Of a stretch of 64,000 bases of DNA, positions 27,609 to 35,986 are shown piece after piece. Within the stretch, counting starts at the first letter, position 1; the number at the start of each line of letters is the position of its first letter. Source of the DNA: JBBQVS01 sp964250765 (GTDB lineage: Bacteria; Chloroflexota; Ktedonobacteria; Ktedonobacterales; Ktedonobacteraceae); NCBI GenBank assembly GCA_964250765.1, contig CAXUHF010000008.1:12783-76782 (forward strand). Reading direction: 5' to 3'. The notes under the pieces were generated by a model. It searched no databases and was not told the origin of the DNA. It saw nothing but the letters and a program-made list of their open reading frames with translations. The position numbers and the translations under genes were made by a program.

Positions 27609-28046
27609 ATGGCAGAGCCGCGTAGCGCAATGGACATCAAACCAGGATATCGAGGTAGAGCTTTTACCTCCGACCTGAGCGGTCAAGAGTTCTGGCTGGT
27701 TGTTGATAAAGGTTTTCAGCCAATGGGACTGGTCATGGGCAACTGCATTTATTCAATGGGTGCAGTTCGCAATTGGCTCGTTGGCGTCAAAGGAAATTTC
27801 CAAGGTGAACTGAAAGAGTACTCGCAGCTAATGTATCAGGCGCGCGAACTTGCGCTTTCTCGGATGCAGTTCGAGGCAGACCAGTTGGGAGCCGACGGTG
27901 TAATCGGCGTAGATATCAAAGTCGAGTTCCTGCACAACAACGAGTGGATGGAAGTCACCGCGATTGGGACCGCCATCCGCTATGTCGGCGGTGGAGCGAA
28001 CATGCCTCCCATTGGACAAGGGCGTGTGGTGATACCAACGAATTAG
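27609..28046 (+). CDS. YbjQ / UPF0145-like protein
   Basis: 145 aa from the ATG at 27609 (AGGGAG 9 nt upstream); a GTG two codons earlier is possible. The core LGADGVIGVDIKVEFLHN...EVTAIGTAIRY is the UPF0145 (DUF74) pattern, a small pentamer-forming fold of unknown function sometimes called heavy-metal-binding. The N-terminal half (about 1-70) is a distinct segment with the FTSDLSGQEFWLVV block. Class C and D palindromes flank the gene on both sides. Confidence 0.75.
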   Translation: MAEPRSAMDIKPGYRGRAFTSDLSGQEFWLVVDKGFQPMGLVMGNCIYSMGAVRNWLVGVKGNFQGELKEYSQLMYQARELALSRMQFEADQLGADGVIGVDIKVEFLHNNEWMEVTAIGTAIRYVGGGANMPPIGQGRVVIPTN

Positions 28047-28086
28047 AAGACGATGTATTACATATCGTTTACGTTCATCTAGGAAG

Positions 28087-28186
28087 ACCAGGGCACCCGC
28101 AAGGGGATGCCCCTCCCATACAACGCTCACATATGGGGAAGGTGTGTTCATATATGGGAGGGGCATCCCCTTGCGGGTGCCCTGGT
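28087..28186. repeat. Palindromic element D2 (class D, double unit)
   Basis: 34-nt arms 28087-28120 and 28153-28186, perfect complements, 32-nt loop. The unit GGGCACCC / GCAAG / GGGATGCCC forms its own 8-bp hairpin with one bulged A. It ends 32 nt before the aminotransferase ATG. Confidence 0.93.
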
Positions 28187-28218
28187 TCCTCAATCACACA
28201 TAAGAAAAGGATATCATT

Positions 28219-29397
28219 ATGTCCCTCGACCTGCAACGCTTACGCCAGGACACGCCCGGTTGTGCCCACGTCCTGCACTTCAATAATGCTGGCTCATCGC
28301 TGATGCCACAACCTGTGCTGGACGCAACGATTGCTCATTTGCAGTTAGAAGCGCGTATCGGTGGCTATGAAGCAGCAGCACAGGCAAAAAATAGTTTAGA
28401 GCATGTCTATGATGCGGTAGCAACGCTTATTTCCTGCTCACGAGACGAGGTGGCAATTGTTGAGAATGCAACCCGTGCATGGGACATGGCGTTCTACTCC
28501 ATTCCATTCAAAGCAGGAAACCGCATTTTGACGGCTTCAACCGAGTACGCGAGTAACTATATTGCCTACCTACAACAGGCGCAGAAGACAGGGGCAACCA
28601 TAGAGGTCATTCCTAATGATGAGCATGGACAGGTCTCACTTGACGCACTCAAAAACATGCTTGACGACAGAGTAAAACTGATCGCTATCACTCATGTGCC
28701 AACAAATAGCGGTATTGTGCAACCCGTAGCCGCCATTGGCAAAATCGCACGTGAGGCAGGTATCCTCTACCTTGTAGATGCATGTCAGTCTATGGGGCAG
28801 ATGCCGATTAACGTACAACAGCTTGGTTGCGATATGCTGTCCGCAACGGGACGCAAGTATCTACGTGGGCCACGTGGTACAGGCTTTCTTTACGTACGGC
28901 GTGCCATACTTGAACAACTTGAACCCCCATTCCTAGACCTCCATGCGGCAGAATGGGTCTCGCCTCATCGCTACGAGATACGACCCGATGCACGCCGCTT
29001 CGAGAATTGGGAAACCAACTATGCGGGAAAAATAGGTCTTGGTGTTGCTGTAGACTACGCAAATCACCTGGGACTCGATACTATTTGGCGGCGCGTCAAA
29101 AATCTAGCCTATCAACTTCGCTCACAACTGACAACGTTACCTGATGTCATCGTGCGAGATCGTGGCATCACGCAATGCGGTATTGTTACCTTCACCATCG
29201 AGGGACACGATCCCAAAGAGATTCAGCGCGAACTTGCGACATCTAACATCAATGTCTCGGTCGCCATGCGTAACGGCGCGTTACTCGATATGGATGCACG
29301 CAAACTCACAAGCGTCATTCGCTCTTCCGTCCATTATTACAATAGCGAGGAAGAGGTCGAACGTTTCTGCCAACAAATAGAGGCCATGATCTGGTAA
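28219..29397 (+). CDS. Class V aminotransferase (PLP enzyme), CsdA/isopenicillin-N-epimerase-like
   Basis: 392 aa, fold-type I. The PLP lysine is K213 in SATGRKYLRGPRGTG; D187 in LVDACQSMG pairs with the pyridine nitrogen. The active-site Cys loop of cysteine desulfurases (RxGHHCA) is absent: the corresponding SVAMRNGALLDMD has no Cys. Desulfurase activity is therefore unlikely, and an aminotransferase, lyase or epimerase is preferred. The substrate is unknown. AAAGGA precedes the ATG. Kynureninase, another class V fold enzyme, follows after element G1. Confidence 0.87.
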   Translation: MSLDLQRLRQDTPGCAHVLHFNNAGSSLMPQPVLDATIAHLQLEARIGGYEAAAQAKNSLEHVYDAVATLISCSRDEVAIVENATRAWDMAFYSIPFKAGNRILTASTEYASNYIAYLQQAQKTGATIEVIPNDEHGQVSLDALKNMLDDRVKLIAITHVPTNSGIVQPVAAIGKIAREAGILYLVDACQSMGQMPINVQQLGCDMLSATGRKYLRGPRGTGFLYVRRAILEQLEPPFLDLHAAEWVSPHRYEIRPDARRFENWETNYAGKIGLGVAVDYANHLGLDTIWRRVKNLAYQLRSQLTTLPDVIVRDRGITQCGIVTFTIEGHDPKEIQRELATSNINVSVAMRNGALLDMDARKLTSVIRSSVHYYNSEEEVERFCQQIEAMIW

Positions 29398-29429
29398 CTG
29401 CCTCTTGAATTTCAATAATGGTCGGATTT

Positions 29430-29504
29430 GTAGGGGCTATAATTCATTACGCCCTCGTTAAGCATTACAAACCGAACGAGGGCGTAATGAATTATAGCTC
29501 CTAC
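29430..29504. repeat. Palindromic element G1 (class G, double unit)
   Basis: 30-nt arms 29430-29459 and 29475-29504 (GTAGGGGCTATAATTC..., one wobble), 15-nt loop. The unit has inner pairing GGGC/GCCC and TAAT/ATTA. It ends 100 nt upstream of kynU. Confidence 0.9.
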
Positions 29505-29604
29505 ATCTGTTACAATCACATAATTGCGACCCCTATCGATTGTATGCCATAATACAGAGAAACTGCCTACCTGCTACAATCGAGTACTCTAAGGAAGAGA
29601 ACCT

Positions 29605-30873
29605 ATGACTGTACCAACGGACGCTGCATACGCCACAACACTTGATGCACAAGACCCACTGGCCTCTTTTCGGGAACGCTTTGTCATTTCCGATCCTAAC
29701 CTGATTTATATGGATGGCAACTCGCTTGGTCGTCTGCCGAAAGCGACCCTAGCACTCACGGAGGACTTACTGCATCGTCAATGGGGCGAACGTCTGATTC
29801 GGAGTTGGAACGAAGGGTGGTTCACATCACCTGAACGCGTTGGCGCGAAAATAGCCGCGTTAATTGGTGCCCAACCAGATGAGGTCATTGTCGCCGATTC
29901 TACATCGGTCAACCTCTTCAAACTCGTTGTCGCCGCACTACGCTTACAGCGAGGAAGGTCACGGGTTCTCACCGACAACCTCAACTTTCCCTCGGACTTT
30001 TATATTCTACAGGGCGCAGTAGAGGTGTTAGACAAACAGCACCAGGTAGAAATCGTGTCCTCACCCGATGAGATTCATGGCCCTATCATTGAGTTACTAG
30101 CCCAACTTGATAGCGAGGTCGCGCTACTCACCCTTTCGCACACCGTTTTCAAAAGCGGATACACCTATGATATGTCCACACTCACAGAAGCGGCTCACGA
30201 AGTGGGAGCACTTGTTCTGTGGGACCTCAGCCACTCGGTAGGCGCGGTACCAATCGACTTGAACGCCTCCCAAGTTGATGTAGCGATTGGTTGTACCTAT
30301 AAATATCTCAATGGTGGGCCAGGTGCACCAGCATTCCTCTATATCCGGCGCGACCTACAGGAGCAACTAATCAATCCCATTACAGGTTGGATGGGGCAGA
30401 AAAACTTGTTCCAGTTCGAGTCGGTCTATCAACCTGCAACAGGCTTGCGTAGCTTCCTCACAGGAACTCCTCCCATCGTCTCACTTTCATTGATTGAGTC
30501 GGGCGTTGACCTGCTATTAGAAGCTGGTTTAGACAACCTGCGCGCGAAATCGGAGCAGCAAAGCGAATATCTGATTGCGCTCTGGGATACAATACTGGAA
30601 CCGTTGGGCTTTAGCCTAAACTCGCCACGTGACGTACGGCAGCGTGGTTCTCATATCTCGCTTGGTCACGCTGAGGGCCTGCGCATTGACCTAGCACTAC
30701 TCAATGATATGAATGTCTTGCCCGATTTTCGCGCGCCCGACAACATTCGCCTGGGTATCGCCCCGCTCTATACATCGTTTCTCGATATTCACACAATGGT
30801 CATGCGTCTCAGGGATATCGTTGTCGAAAAGCTCTATGAGAAATATAGTAGCGAAACACCGACGGTAACATGA
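29605..30873 (+). CDS. kynU: Kynureninase
   Basis: 422 aa, the usual length. It cleaves kynurenine (or 3-hydroxykynurenine) to anthranilate (or its hydroxy form) and alanine. The PLP lysine is K233 in CTYKYLNGGPGA, with D207 and H210 in LWDLSHSVGA. Also seen are YMDGNSLGRLPK near the start, IRSWNEGWF, and GWMGQKNLFQFE. AAGGAAGAG lies upstream of the ATG. No tryptophan dioxygenase or formamidase gene is in the window, so the pathway must be completed elsewhere or kynurenine imported. Confidence 0.95.
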   Translation: MTVPTDAAYATTLDAQDPLASFRERFVISDPNLIYMDGNSLGRLPKATLALTEDLLHRQWGERLIRSWNEGWFTSPERVGAKIAALIGAQPDEVIVADSTSVNLFKLVVAALRLQRGRSRVLTDNLNFPSDFYILQGAVEVLDKQHQVEIVSSPDEIHGPIIELLAQLDSEVALLTLSHTVFKSGYTYDMSTLTEAAHEVGALVLWDLSHSVGAVPIDLNASQVDVAIGCTYKYLNGGPGAPAFLYIRRDLQEQLINPITGWMGQKNLFQFESVYQPATGLRSFLTGTPPIVSLSLIESGVDLLLEAGLDNLRAKSEQQSEYLIALWDTILEPLGFSLNSPRDVRQRGSHISLGHAEGLRIDLALLNDMNVLPDFRAPDNIRLGIAPLYTSFLDIHTMVMRLRDIVVEKLYEKYSSETPTVT

Positions 30874-30926
30874 TGATTGCTTATCGTCATTTGGCGAATG
30901 AACAGAATAGATATGACGATGTATTC

Positions 30927-31049
30927 GTAGAGGTCTAATTCTATTACACCCTTTTGGCGATTGATCCCGTCCATACGATTGATGAAATGTTTGATATGTC
31001 CTCCAACATTGTTGATTACCAACAGGGCGTAATAGAATTAGACCCCTAC
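30927..31049. repeat. Palindromic element A4 (class A, double unit)
   Basis: Arms 30927-30952 and 31024-31049 with two changed pairs (GTAGAGG, and GGGCG in the right arm), 71-nt loop. It lies between kynU and the SDR gene, ending 49 nt before the SDR ATG. Confidence 0.92.
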
Positions 31050-31098
31050 GAACATCCTATCCCTTTGATAATTATTAATTACAGAAAGGGTTCTTACA

Positions 31099-31872
31099 AT
31101 GGCGAATAGACTTACAGGCAAAGTAGCCTTAATTACTGGCGCGGGTAGTGGCATTGGACGCACGGCAGCATTGCTATTTGCACGCGAGGGAGCGCGTATC
31201 GTAGCGGGTGATATCAACACCGATGGCAACGCCGAGACTGTACGTATGATTAAAGAGCAAGGTGGGGAAGCCTTAGCAGTACGCCTCAACGTCACCATAG
31301 CTGAAGAAATCAAAGCTGCCATACAGACAACGCTCGATACCTTTGGAGAACTGAATATTCTGTGTAATAACGCTGGTGTAGGCGAACAACGTACAGCGAT
31401 TACCGACCTAGAAGAGAGCGAATGGGATCGCGTCTTTGCTATTAACAGCAAGGGTGTATTTTTAGGCATCAAATATGGAGCGGCAGCCATGATAAAAGCT
31501 GGCAAAGGTGGCTCAATCATCAATACTGCAAGTGTCGCGGGTATTGTCGGCAATCCTGGCTATGTGGCTTATGCGGCCTCAAAAGCAGCTTGTATTCATA
31601 TAACAAAAACGGCTGCACTTGAATTAGCGCGTCATAACATTCGCGTAAACGCTCTTGCGCCCGCGTTTACAGCTACACCGATGGTAGACTCAATGGTTTC
31701 CACACATCGTAACCCCGACATTGCCCTCCAAAAACTAGGAAGCATTATTCCACTTGGACGCCTTGGCACACCCGAAGAGATAGCGAACGCCGCCCTCTAC
31801 CTTGCCAGCGACGAGTCGTCCTTTACCACAGGTGCCGTGCTTGTACTTGATGGTGGTTTGACAGTGCAATAA
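31099..31872 (+). CDS. Short-chain dehydrogenase/reductase (classical SDR)
   Basis: 257 aa. Cofactor loop TGAGSGIG (13-20), NNAG (90-93), catalytic S145, Y158 and K162 (YAASK), and the late LVLDGGLTVQ end. D38 after strand 2 (GDIN) favours NAD(H). It is a FabG/glucose-dehydrogenase-like oxidoreductase; the substrate is not determined. It runs convergent to the acyl-CoA synthetase. Confidence 0.92.
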   Translation: MANRLTGKVALITGAGSGIGRTAALLFAREGARIVAGDINTDGNAETVRMIKEQGGEALAVRLNVTIAEEIKAAIQTTLDTFGELNILCNNAGVGEQRTAITDLEESEWDRVFAINSKGVFLGIKYGAAAMIKAGKGGSIINTASVAGIVGNPGYVAYAASKAACIHITKTAALELARHNIRVNALAPAFTATPMVDSMVSTHRNPDIALQKLGSIIPLGRLGTPEEIANAALYLASDESSFTTGAVLVLDGGLTVQ

Positions 31873-31879
31873 ACAAAAC

Positions 31880-31997
31880 ATATACCAGAATTTGGGTTGC
31901 ATGGCAGGGTGAAAGAGGGCCAGGACACACAATAGGAGGTTTTTTTGNNNNNNNNNNGCAGAGTAAACTCTGCCATGCAACCCAAATTCTGGTATAT
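31880..31997. terminator. Long inverted repeat between convergent genes, with assembly gap inside
   Basis: 28-nt arms 31880-31907 and 31970-31997 (ATATACCAGAATTTGGG...) are perfect complements. They start 7 nt after one stop codon and end 3 nt before the other, so the pair can act as a shared terminator. The loop has 10 N (31948-31957). The unit sequence is unlike classes A-G. Confidence 0.8.
31948..31957. other. Assembly gap, 10 N
   Basis: Ten N inside the loop of the inverted repeat 31880-31997. The true loop length is unknown. Confidence 0.95.
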
Positions 31998-32000
31998 TCT

Positions 32001-33563
32001 CTAAATCTTCCGTTGCACGTTTTTCCAATAAGGTGCCCGAATATTTGCTTTGAGCAGTTTGCCAGTGGGATTGCGTGGAATTTCAGCAACGAAATCTACC
32101 GAACGGGGTCGCTTGTAATCTGCAATACGTTCGGTACAGAAGGCGATTAGTTCCTCTGCGGTGGCATTGGCTTCCTTACGCAGTTCAACGACAGCCTTCA
32201 CCGATTCGCCCCAGAGCGGGTCAGGTACGCCAATCACAGCGACATCTGCTACAGCAGGATGCGCTGTCAGCACGGCTTCGATCTCTGCCGGATAAATGTT
32301 GACGCCACCAGAGATAATCATATCAATCTTGCGATCACAGATGTAGTAATAGCCCTCGGCGTCACGGTAGGCAATATCACCAACAGAGAAAAAGCCATCG
32401 CGTTTATTTTTTTCCGTCGCCTCTGGCTTATTGAAGTATTCTGCTAACGAGGCACTACGCGCATACATCTCACCCGCCACACCATCGGGCACCTCGTTTC
32501 CTGCTGCGTCCAGCAAGCGTATCTCTTGCCCTGGTCCAACCTGACCACATGACCCCGGCTTGCTTAACTGGTCTTCTGGCCTAAGAATAGCGACAAAACC
32601 CGTTTCAGTTGCACCGTAAAACTCCCAGATATGTTCGCCAAAACGCTCGATAGCGCGAACCTTTAAGGCGTAGGGACATGGTGCGCCACCAAGAATAATC
32701 GCGCGAAAAGAACTGACATCATACTGCGAAAATACCTCTTCTGGCACATCACACAGCCGTTGCAAGAGCGTGGGAGCCATAAAGGTCGTCGTGATCTTGT
32801 ATCGATCAATCAGTTGTAACGCCTCTACTGCATCATACTTCGGTTGAACAACAATTGTCGCACCCATAAGCATGTTCACAGCGACAAAAAAGTTCGGCGC
32901 ACTATGATAGTATGGACCCGCTAGCAAGTGTATATCAGACTCCGATAGTCCAAATGCTTGCACGGTTCCCATCACAGCATCTATCCCAACGCCATCTGGA
33001 CGATAAGCACCTTTCGGTTTACCCGTTGTACCAGATGTATAGCTCATTGTAGAGCCAAGTCCACCTTCACTCTGTACCACATCTTCGCTTGCATGAGCAA
33101 GGAGTTCTTCATAGTGTAACCATCCCTGCGGAGCCTCAGAACTCACAGCAATATAGGTTACTTGCTCCGTCACCTCAAAGCGCGCTTGCTCAACGACACC
33201 TACCAGTCCAGCACCCGCTATCGCTATTTTTGCCTGACAGTCATTGAGGATATACGCAACCTCATGCTCGCGTAAGCGATAGTTGAGCAAAACACCGATA
33301 GCCGAGAGCTTCGATAGACCACCAGCAATTTCGAGGGCTTCGATAGAGTTGTAGGTCATCACCGCAACACGGTCCCCAGCCTTGACACCTAAAGCACTCA
33401 ATGCATTGGCAACTCTTCTAGCACGAGCATTCAATTGGGCATAGGTGAGTGAGCGGTCGCCACAAATAAGCGCGGTTTTGTTGGGTCGTATCTGTGCATG
33501 CGCATCAAGAAAATGAGGTGGTTTTGTTGGAGCTACATTCACCGAGTTTTCAGAGGTCGTCAT
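32001..33563 (-). CDS. AMP-forming acyl-CoA synthetase (ANL superfamily)
   Basis: 520 aa from the ATG at 33563 (GGAGACG upstream; longer upstream starts would add a non-homologous extension). The P-loop-like A3 motif reads MSYTSGTTGKPKGAY. GGAPCP, EFYGATETGF, the SGGVNIYPAEIEAVL hinge region and the C-terminal PTGKLLK catalytic lysine are all present. It activates a carboxylic acid to acyl-adenylate then acyl-CoA; chain length is not predictable. With the acyl-CoA dehydrogenase nearby on the same strand, a role in fatty or aromatic acid degradation is likely. Confidence 0.92.
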   Translation of the reverse strand: MTTSENSVNVAPTKPPHFLDAHAQIRPNKTALICGDRSLTYAQLNARARRVANALSALGVKAGDRVAVMTYNSIEALEIAGGLSKLSAIGVLLNYRLREHEVAYILNDCQAKIAIAGAGLVGVVEQARFEVTEQVTYIAVSSEAPQGWLHYEELLAHASEDVVQSEGGLGSTMSYTSGTTGKPKGAYRPDGVGIDAVMGTVQAFGLSESDIHLLAGPYYHSAPNFFVAVNMLMGATIVVQPKYDAVEALQLIDRYKITTTFMAPTLLQRLCDVPEEVFSQYDVSSFRAIILGGAPCPYALKVRAIERFGEHIWEFYGATETGFVAILRPEDQLSKPGSCGQVGPGQEIRLLDAAGNEVPDGVAGEMYARSASLAEYFNKPEATEKNKRDGFFSVGDIAYRDAEGYYYICDRKIDMIISGGVNIYPAEIEAVLTAHPAVADVAVIGVPDPLWGESVKAVVELRKEANATAEELIAFCTERIADYKRPRSVDFVAEIPRNPTGKLLKANIRAPYWKNVQRKI

Positions 33564-33674
33564 AGAGCGTCGTCTCCCTGTCTGCAAATACGTCATCGTA
33601 CACTGGAACACGCTGTAATAGCAGAATTGTACCACGTAGAGGGCCATGTACGTAATCAATTCCTTGAACCTGCA

Positions 33675-34115
33675 CTAGCGAGGCAGTTCGATCTGATATC
33701 GGATAAAGCCTCGATTCTCTGCCACCCTATCATATAGCTGTCTAGCAGTGCTATTGGACTCGTGTGTGCTCCAGTACACACGACTACAGTTATGCTCCTT
33801 GGCCCAATCGACCACAGCAGCGATCAAGGCACGCGCCACGCCTTTGCCCCGTACTTCTGGGGCGGTGAAGAGGTCCTGTAGATAGCAGACGTCCGGCCCT
33901 GACGTGTTGGGATGGACGAGGAAGTGTGTAATACCGACAAGCTTGCCATCCAGCCGCGCCCCGAAAGCGTGCATACGAGTGTCCGCCTGGAATTCACGCC
34001 ACGCCTTGTCGTACATCTCAGGTGGCTCATTCCGGTGATAGAAGTCGATGTACGCACGGAACAAGGCTTCCCAAACAGCCCTATCGGATGGCATGAGCTT
34101 GTCGATACTAATCAT
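33675..34115 (-). CDS. GNAT-family N-acetyltransferase
   Basis: 146 aa from the ATG at 34115 (GGGAG 8 nt upstream). Motif A DLFTAPEVRGKGVARALIAAVVDWA has the R-x-x-G-x-A loop. The late STHESNSTARQLYDRVAENRGFIRYQ is typical of the YhhY/diamine-acetyltransferase-like branch. Acceptor unknown. It sits between the two acyl-CoA genes, all leftward, with gaps of 46 and 111 nt. Confidence 0.88.
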   Translation of the reverse strand: MISIDKLMPSDRAVWEALFRAYIDFYHRNEPPEMYDKAWREFQADTRMHAFGARLDGKLVGITHFLVHPNTSGPDVCYLQDLFTAPEVRGKGVARALIAAVVDWAKEHNCSRVYWSTHESNSTARQLYDRVAENRGFIRYQIELPR

Positions 34116-34161
34116 GTGACACACTCCCGGTTGTAAATTCGAGCATTAATAATAAATACAA

Positions 34162-35310
34162 TTACACTCCCATTGAGCGACCAATGATCTCTTTCATGAT
34201 TTCATTGGTGCCAGCGTAGATACTTTGCACACGAGCGTCTAAGTAGGCGCGAGCAATGGGGTATTCAGTCATGTACCCATAGCCACCGAATAACTGAACA
34301 CATTGGTCCAAGACTTTTTTCTGCAAATCAGAGGTCCACCATTTCGCCATTGCCGCCGTTTCGGGCGTGAGCGTGCGAGCGTTCAACTCCTCGATACATC
34401 GGTCAACGAAGACACGCGCTATCTCAATCTCCGTCTTCATCTCAGCAAGTTTGAAGCGCGAATTTTGAAAGCTGCCGATGGGTTGCCCAAATGCTGTACG
34501 CTCTTTACAGTAGGCAAGCGTTGTCTCCAACGCCGTCTCACAAGCAGCAACAGCACTGATACCAACACTCAAGCGTTCCTGAGCAAGTTGGCGCATGAGA
34601 TAGTAAAAACCTTGCCCTTCCTCACCAAGAAGGTTGGTAACAGGAACCTCAACATCTTCAAAGAACAGTTCAGCTGTATCCTGCGCCTTGAAACCCATCT
34701 TTTCGAGCTTGCGACCACGCTTGAAGCCTTCCATACCTCGTTCCACGACCAACAAGCTGATACCCTTGTGTCGCTTCTCAGGATCGGTTTTTGCCACCAC
34801 AATGACCACATCGCTCAAAATGCCATTGGTGATAAACGTCTTTTGCCCATTCAGAATGTATACATCGCCCTTACGAACTGCCGTCGTTTTGACCGCTGCA
34901 AGATCGCTACCTGTATTTGGCTCCGTCATGGCGATTGCCGTGATAAGTTCGCCTGCACACATTTTAGGCAGCCAGCGTTGCTTCTGTTCCTTTGTGCTAT
35001 AGGCAAGCAAGTAAGGTAGGACGATATCGTTATGCAATCCCATACCAGCACCTGCGCTGGACGCCCCAACACGAGCCGTTTCTTCCGCGATAATCGCGCT
35101 ATAACTGAAATCGTCTACGCCAGAGCCACCATATTCTTCTGGCATAGCAAGACCCAAAAAGCCTTGCTGTCCTGCTTTCAGCCATAGTTCACGCGAAACA
35201 ATACCCTCCTTCTCCCACTGCTCATTGTAGGGTACGATTTCCTTTTCTACAAAGTGCCGAAATGTGTCGCGGAACAATGTATGTTCCTCTGTAAACAGCG
35301 TCCTTTTCAT
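34162..35310 (-). CDS. Acyl-CoA dehydrogenase
   Basis: 382 aa, flavoprotein of beta-oxidation. The FAD and substrate loops AMTEPNTGSD and ITNG are visible. The catalytic base is E370 in IYAGTNEIMKEIIGR, the position used by short- and medium-chain enzymes. It oxidises acyl-CoA to enoyl-CoA, passing electrons to ETF. It is the first gene of a leftward group with a GNAT gene and the acyl-CoA synthetase. Confidence 0.93.
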   Translation of the reverse strand: MKRTLFTEEHTLFRDTFRHFVEKEIVPYNEQWEKEGIVSRELWLKAGQQGFLGLAMPEEYGGSGVDDFSYSAIIAEETARVGASSAGAGMGLHNDIVLPYLLAYSTKEQKQRWLPKMCAGELITAIAMTEPNTGSDLAAVKTTAVRKGDVYILNGQKTFITNGILSDVVIVVAKTDPEKRHKGISLLVVERGMEGFKRGRKLEKMGFKAQDTAELFFEDVEVPVTNLLGEEGQGFYYLMRQLAQERLSVGISAVAACETALETTLAYCKERTAFGQPIGSFQNSRFKLAEMKTEIEIARVFVDRCIEELNARTLTPETAAMAKWWTSDLQKKVLDQCVQLFGGYGYMTEYPIARAYLDARVQSIYAGTNEIMKEIIGRSMGV

Positions 35311-35486
35311 AATTGGTGCTCCTGGGTGTAGTACGTCCTACTTACTTCGCAAATTCTATGCTTCTCTCTATTGTATCCTGTTTCTATAGTAACTTTCCAA
35401 TTGAAGTTCAATCATGCTGAAAATATGATATAGTCCATAGAGAAACATGTTTTCATAGATTTTAACAAGCGGAGATGATATCACTC

Positions 35487-35610
35487 GTATGGGTCTAATT
35501 CTATTACACCCTGTTGGCAATTCACCACGTTGGAAGACATGTTGAAACGTATCATCAATCTAGTAGACATAATCGATTGCCAACAGGGTGTAATAGAATT
35601 AGACCCCTAC
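35487..35610. repeat. Palindromic element A5 (class A, extended stem)
   Basis: The arms extend to 35 nt (35487-35521 / 35576-35610) because the loop ends GTTGGCAAT and ATTGCCAAC also pair. One substitution (GTATGGG for GTAGGGG) is present. It lies between divergent genes (35310 leftward, 35654 rightward), where a terminator would make no sense. It ends 43 nt before the next ATG. Nothing else is seen in 35311-35486. Confidence 0.93.
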
Positions 35611-35653
35611 ATAGTTCCTCTCTTCACATTATCCTAAAATAGGAGACCACGCC

Positions 35654-35974
35654 ATGAACGCTGATTCTAAACACATCGAAGTTATAAACAACGAGAACGC
35701 GCAGCAGTATGAGGTACATATGGGCGATCAACTCGCGGTACTAGAATACAAGCGTACAGGAAATCATATCACCTATATTCATACCGGTGTTCCACACACG
35801 ATGGAAGGTCACGGCATAGCCAGCAAGTTAGCACGTACAGCACTTGAAGATGCAAGTAAAGAACACCTTACAGTCTCACCTCAATGCCCATTTGTTGCGT
35901 CCTATATTCGAGAACACACAGAATACCTTCCACTCCTTAGTGAAGCTGAACAAACACGCGTCATGCAACGGTAA
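35654..35974 (+). CDS. NATD1/YidJ-like small GNAT-fold protein
   Basis: 106 aa. The minimal GNAT family pattern is clear: DQLAVLEYKRTGNHITYIHTGVP, then EGHGIASKLARTALEDA, then VSPQCPFVASYIREHTEY. This corresponds to the short acetyltransferase family related to human NATD1. Substrate unknown. The amine-oxidase gene starts 12 nt after its stop, so they probably share an mRNA. Confidence 0.88.
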   Translation: MNADSKHIEVINNENAQQYEVHMGDQLAVLEYKRTGNHITYIHTGVPHTMEGHGIASKLARTALEDASKEHLTVSPQCPFVASYIREHTEYLPLLSEAEQTRVMQR

Positions 35975-35986
35975 GGAGCGTGGAGA

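Noticed and set aside
32001..33659. Longer acyl-CoA synthetase starting at 33659
   Set aside because: The extra 32 residues are hydrophobic or Cys-rich without family similarity; the ATG at 33563 has a good ribosome site.
34303..35019. 238-codon open frame on the plus strand opposite the acyl-CoA dehydrogenase
   Set aside because: It is antisense to a strongly conserved gene, has no ribosome site and no recognisable motifs. A frame shadow.
30927..35610. Elements as MITEs with clear target-site duplications
   Set aside because: I looked at flanking bases of A4 and A5 and found no convincing direct duplications, so a DNA-transposon origin is not shown.
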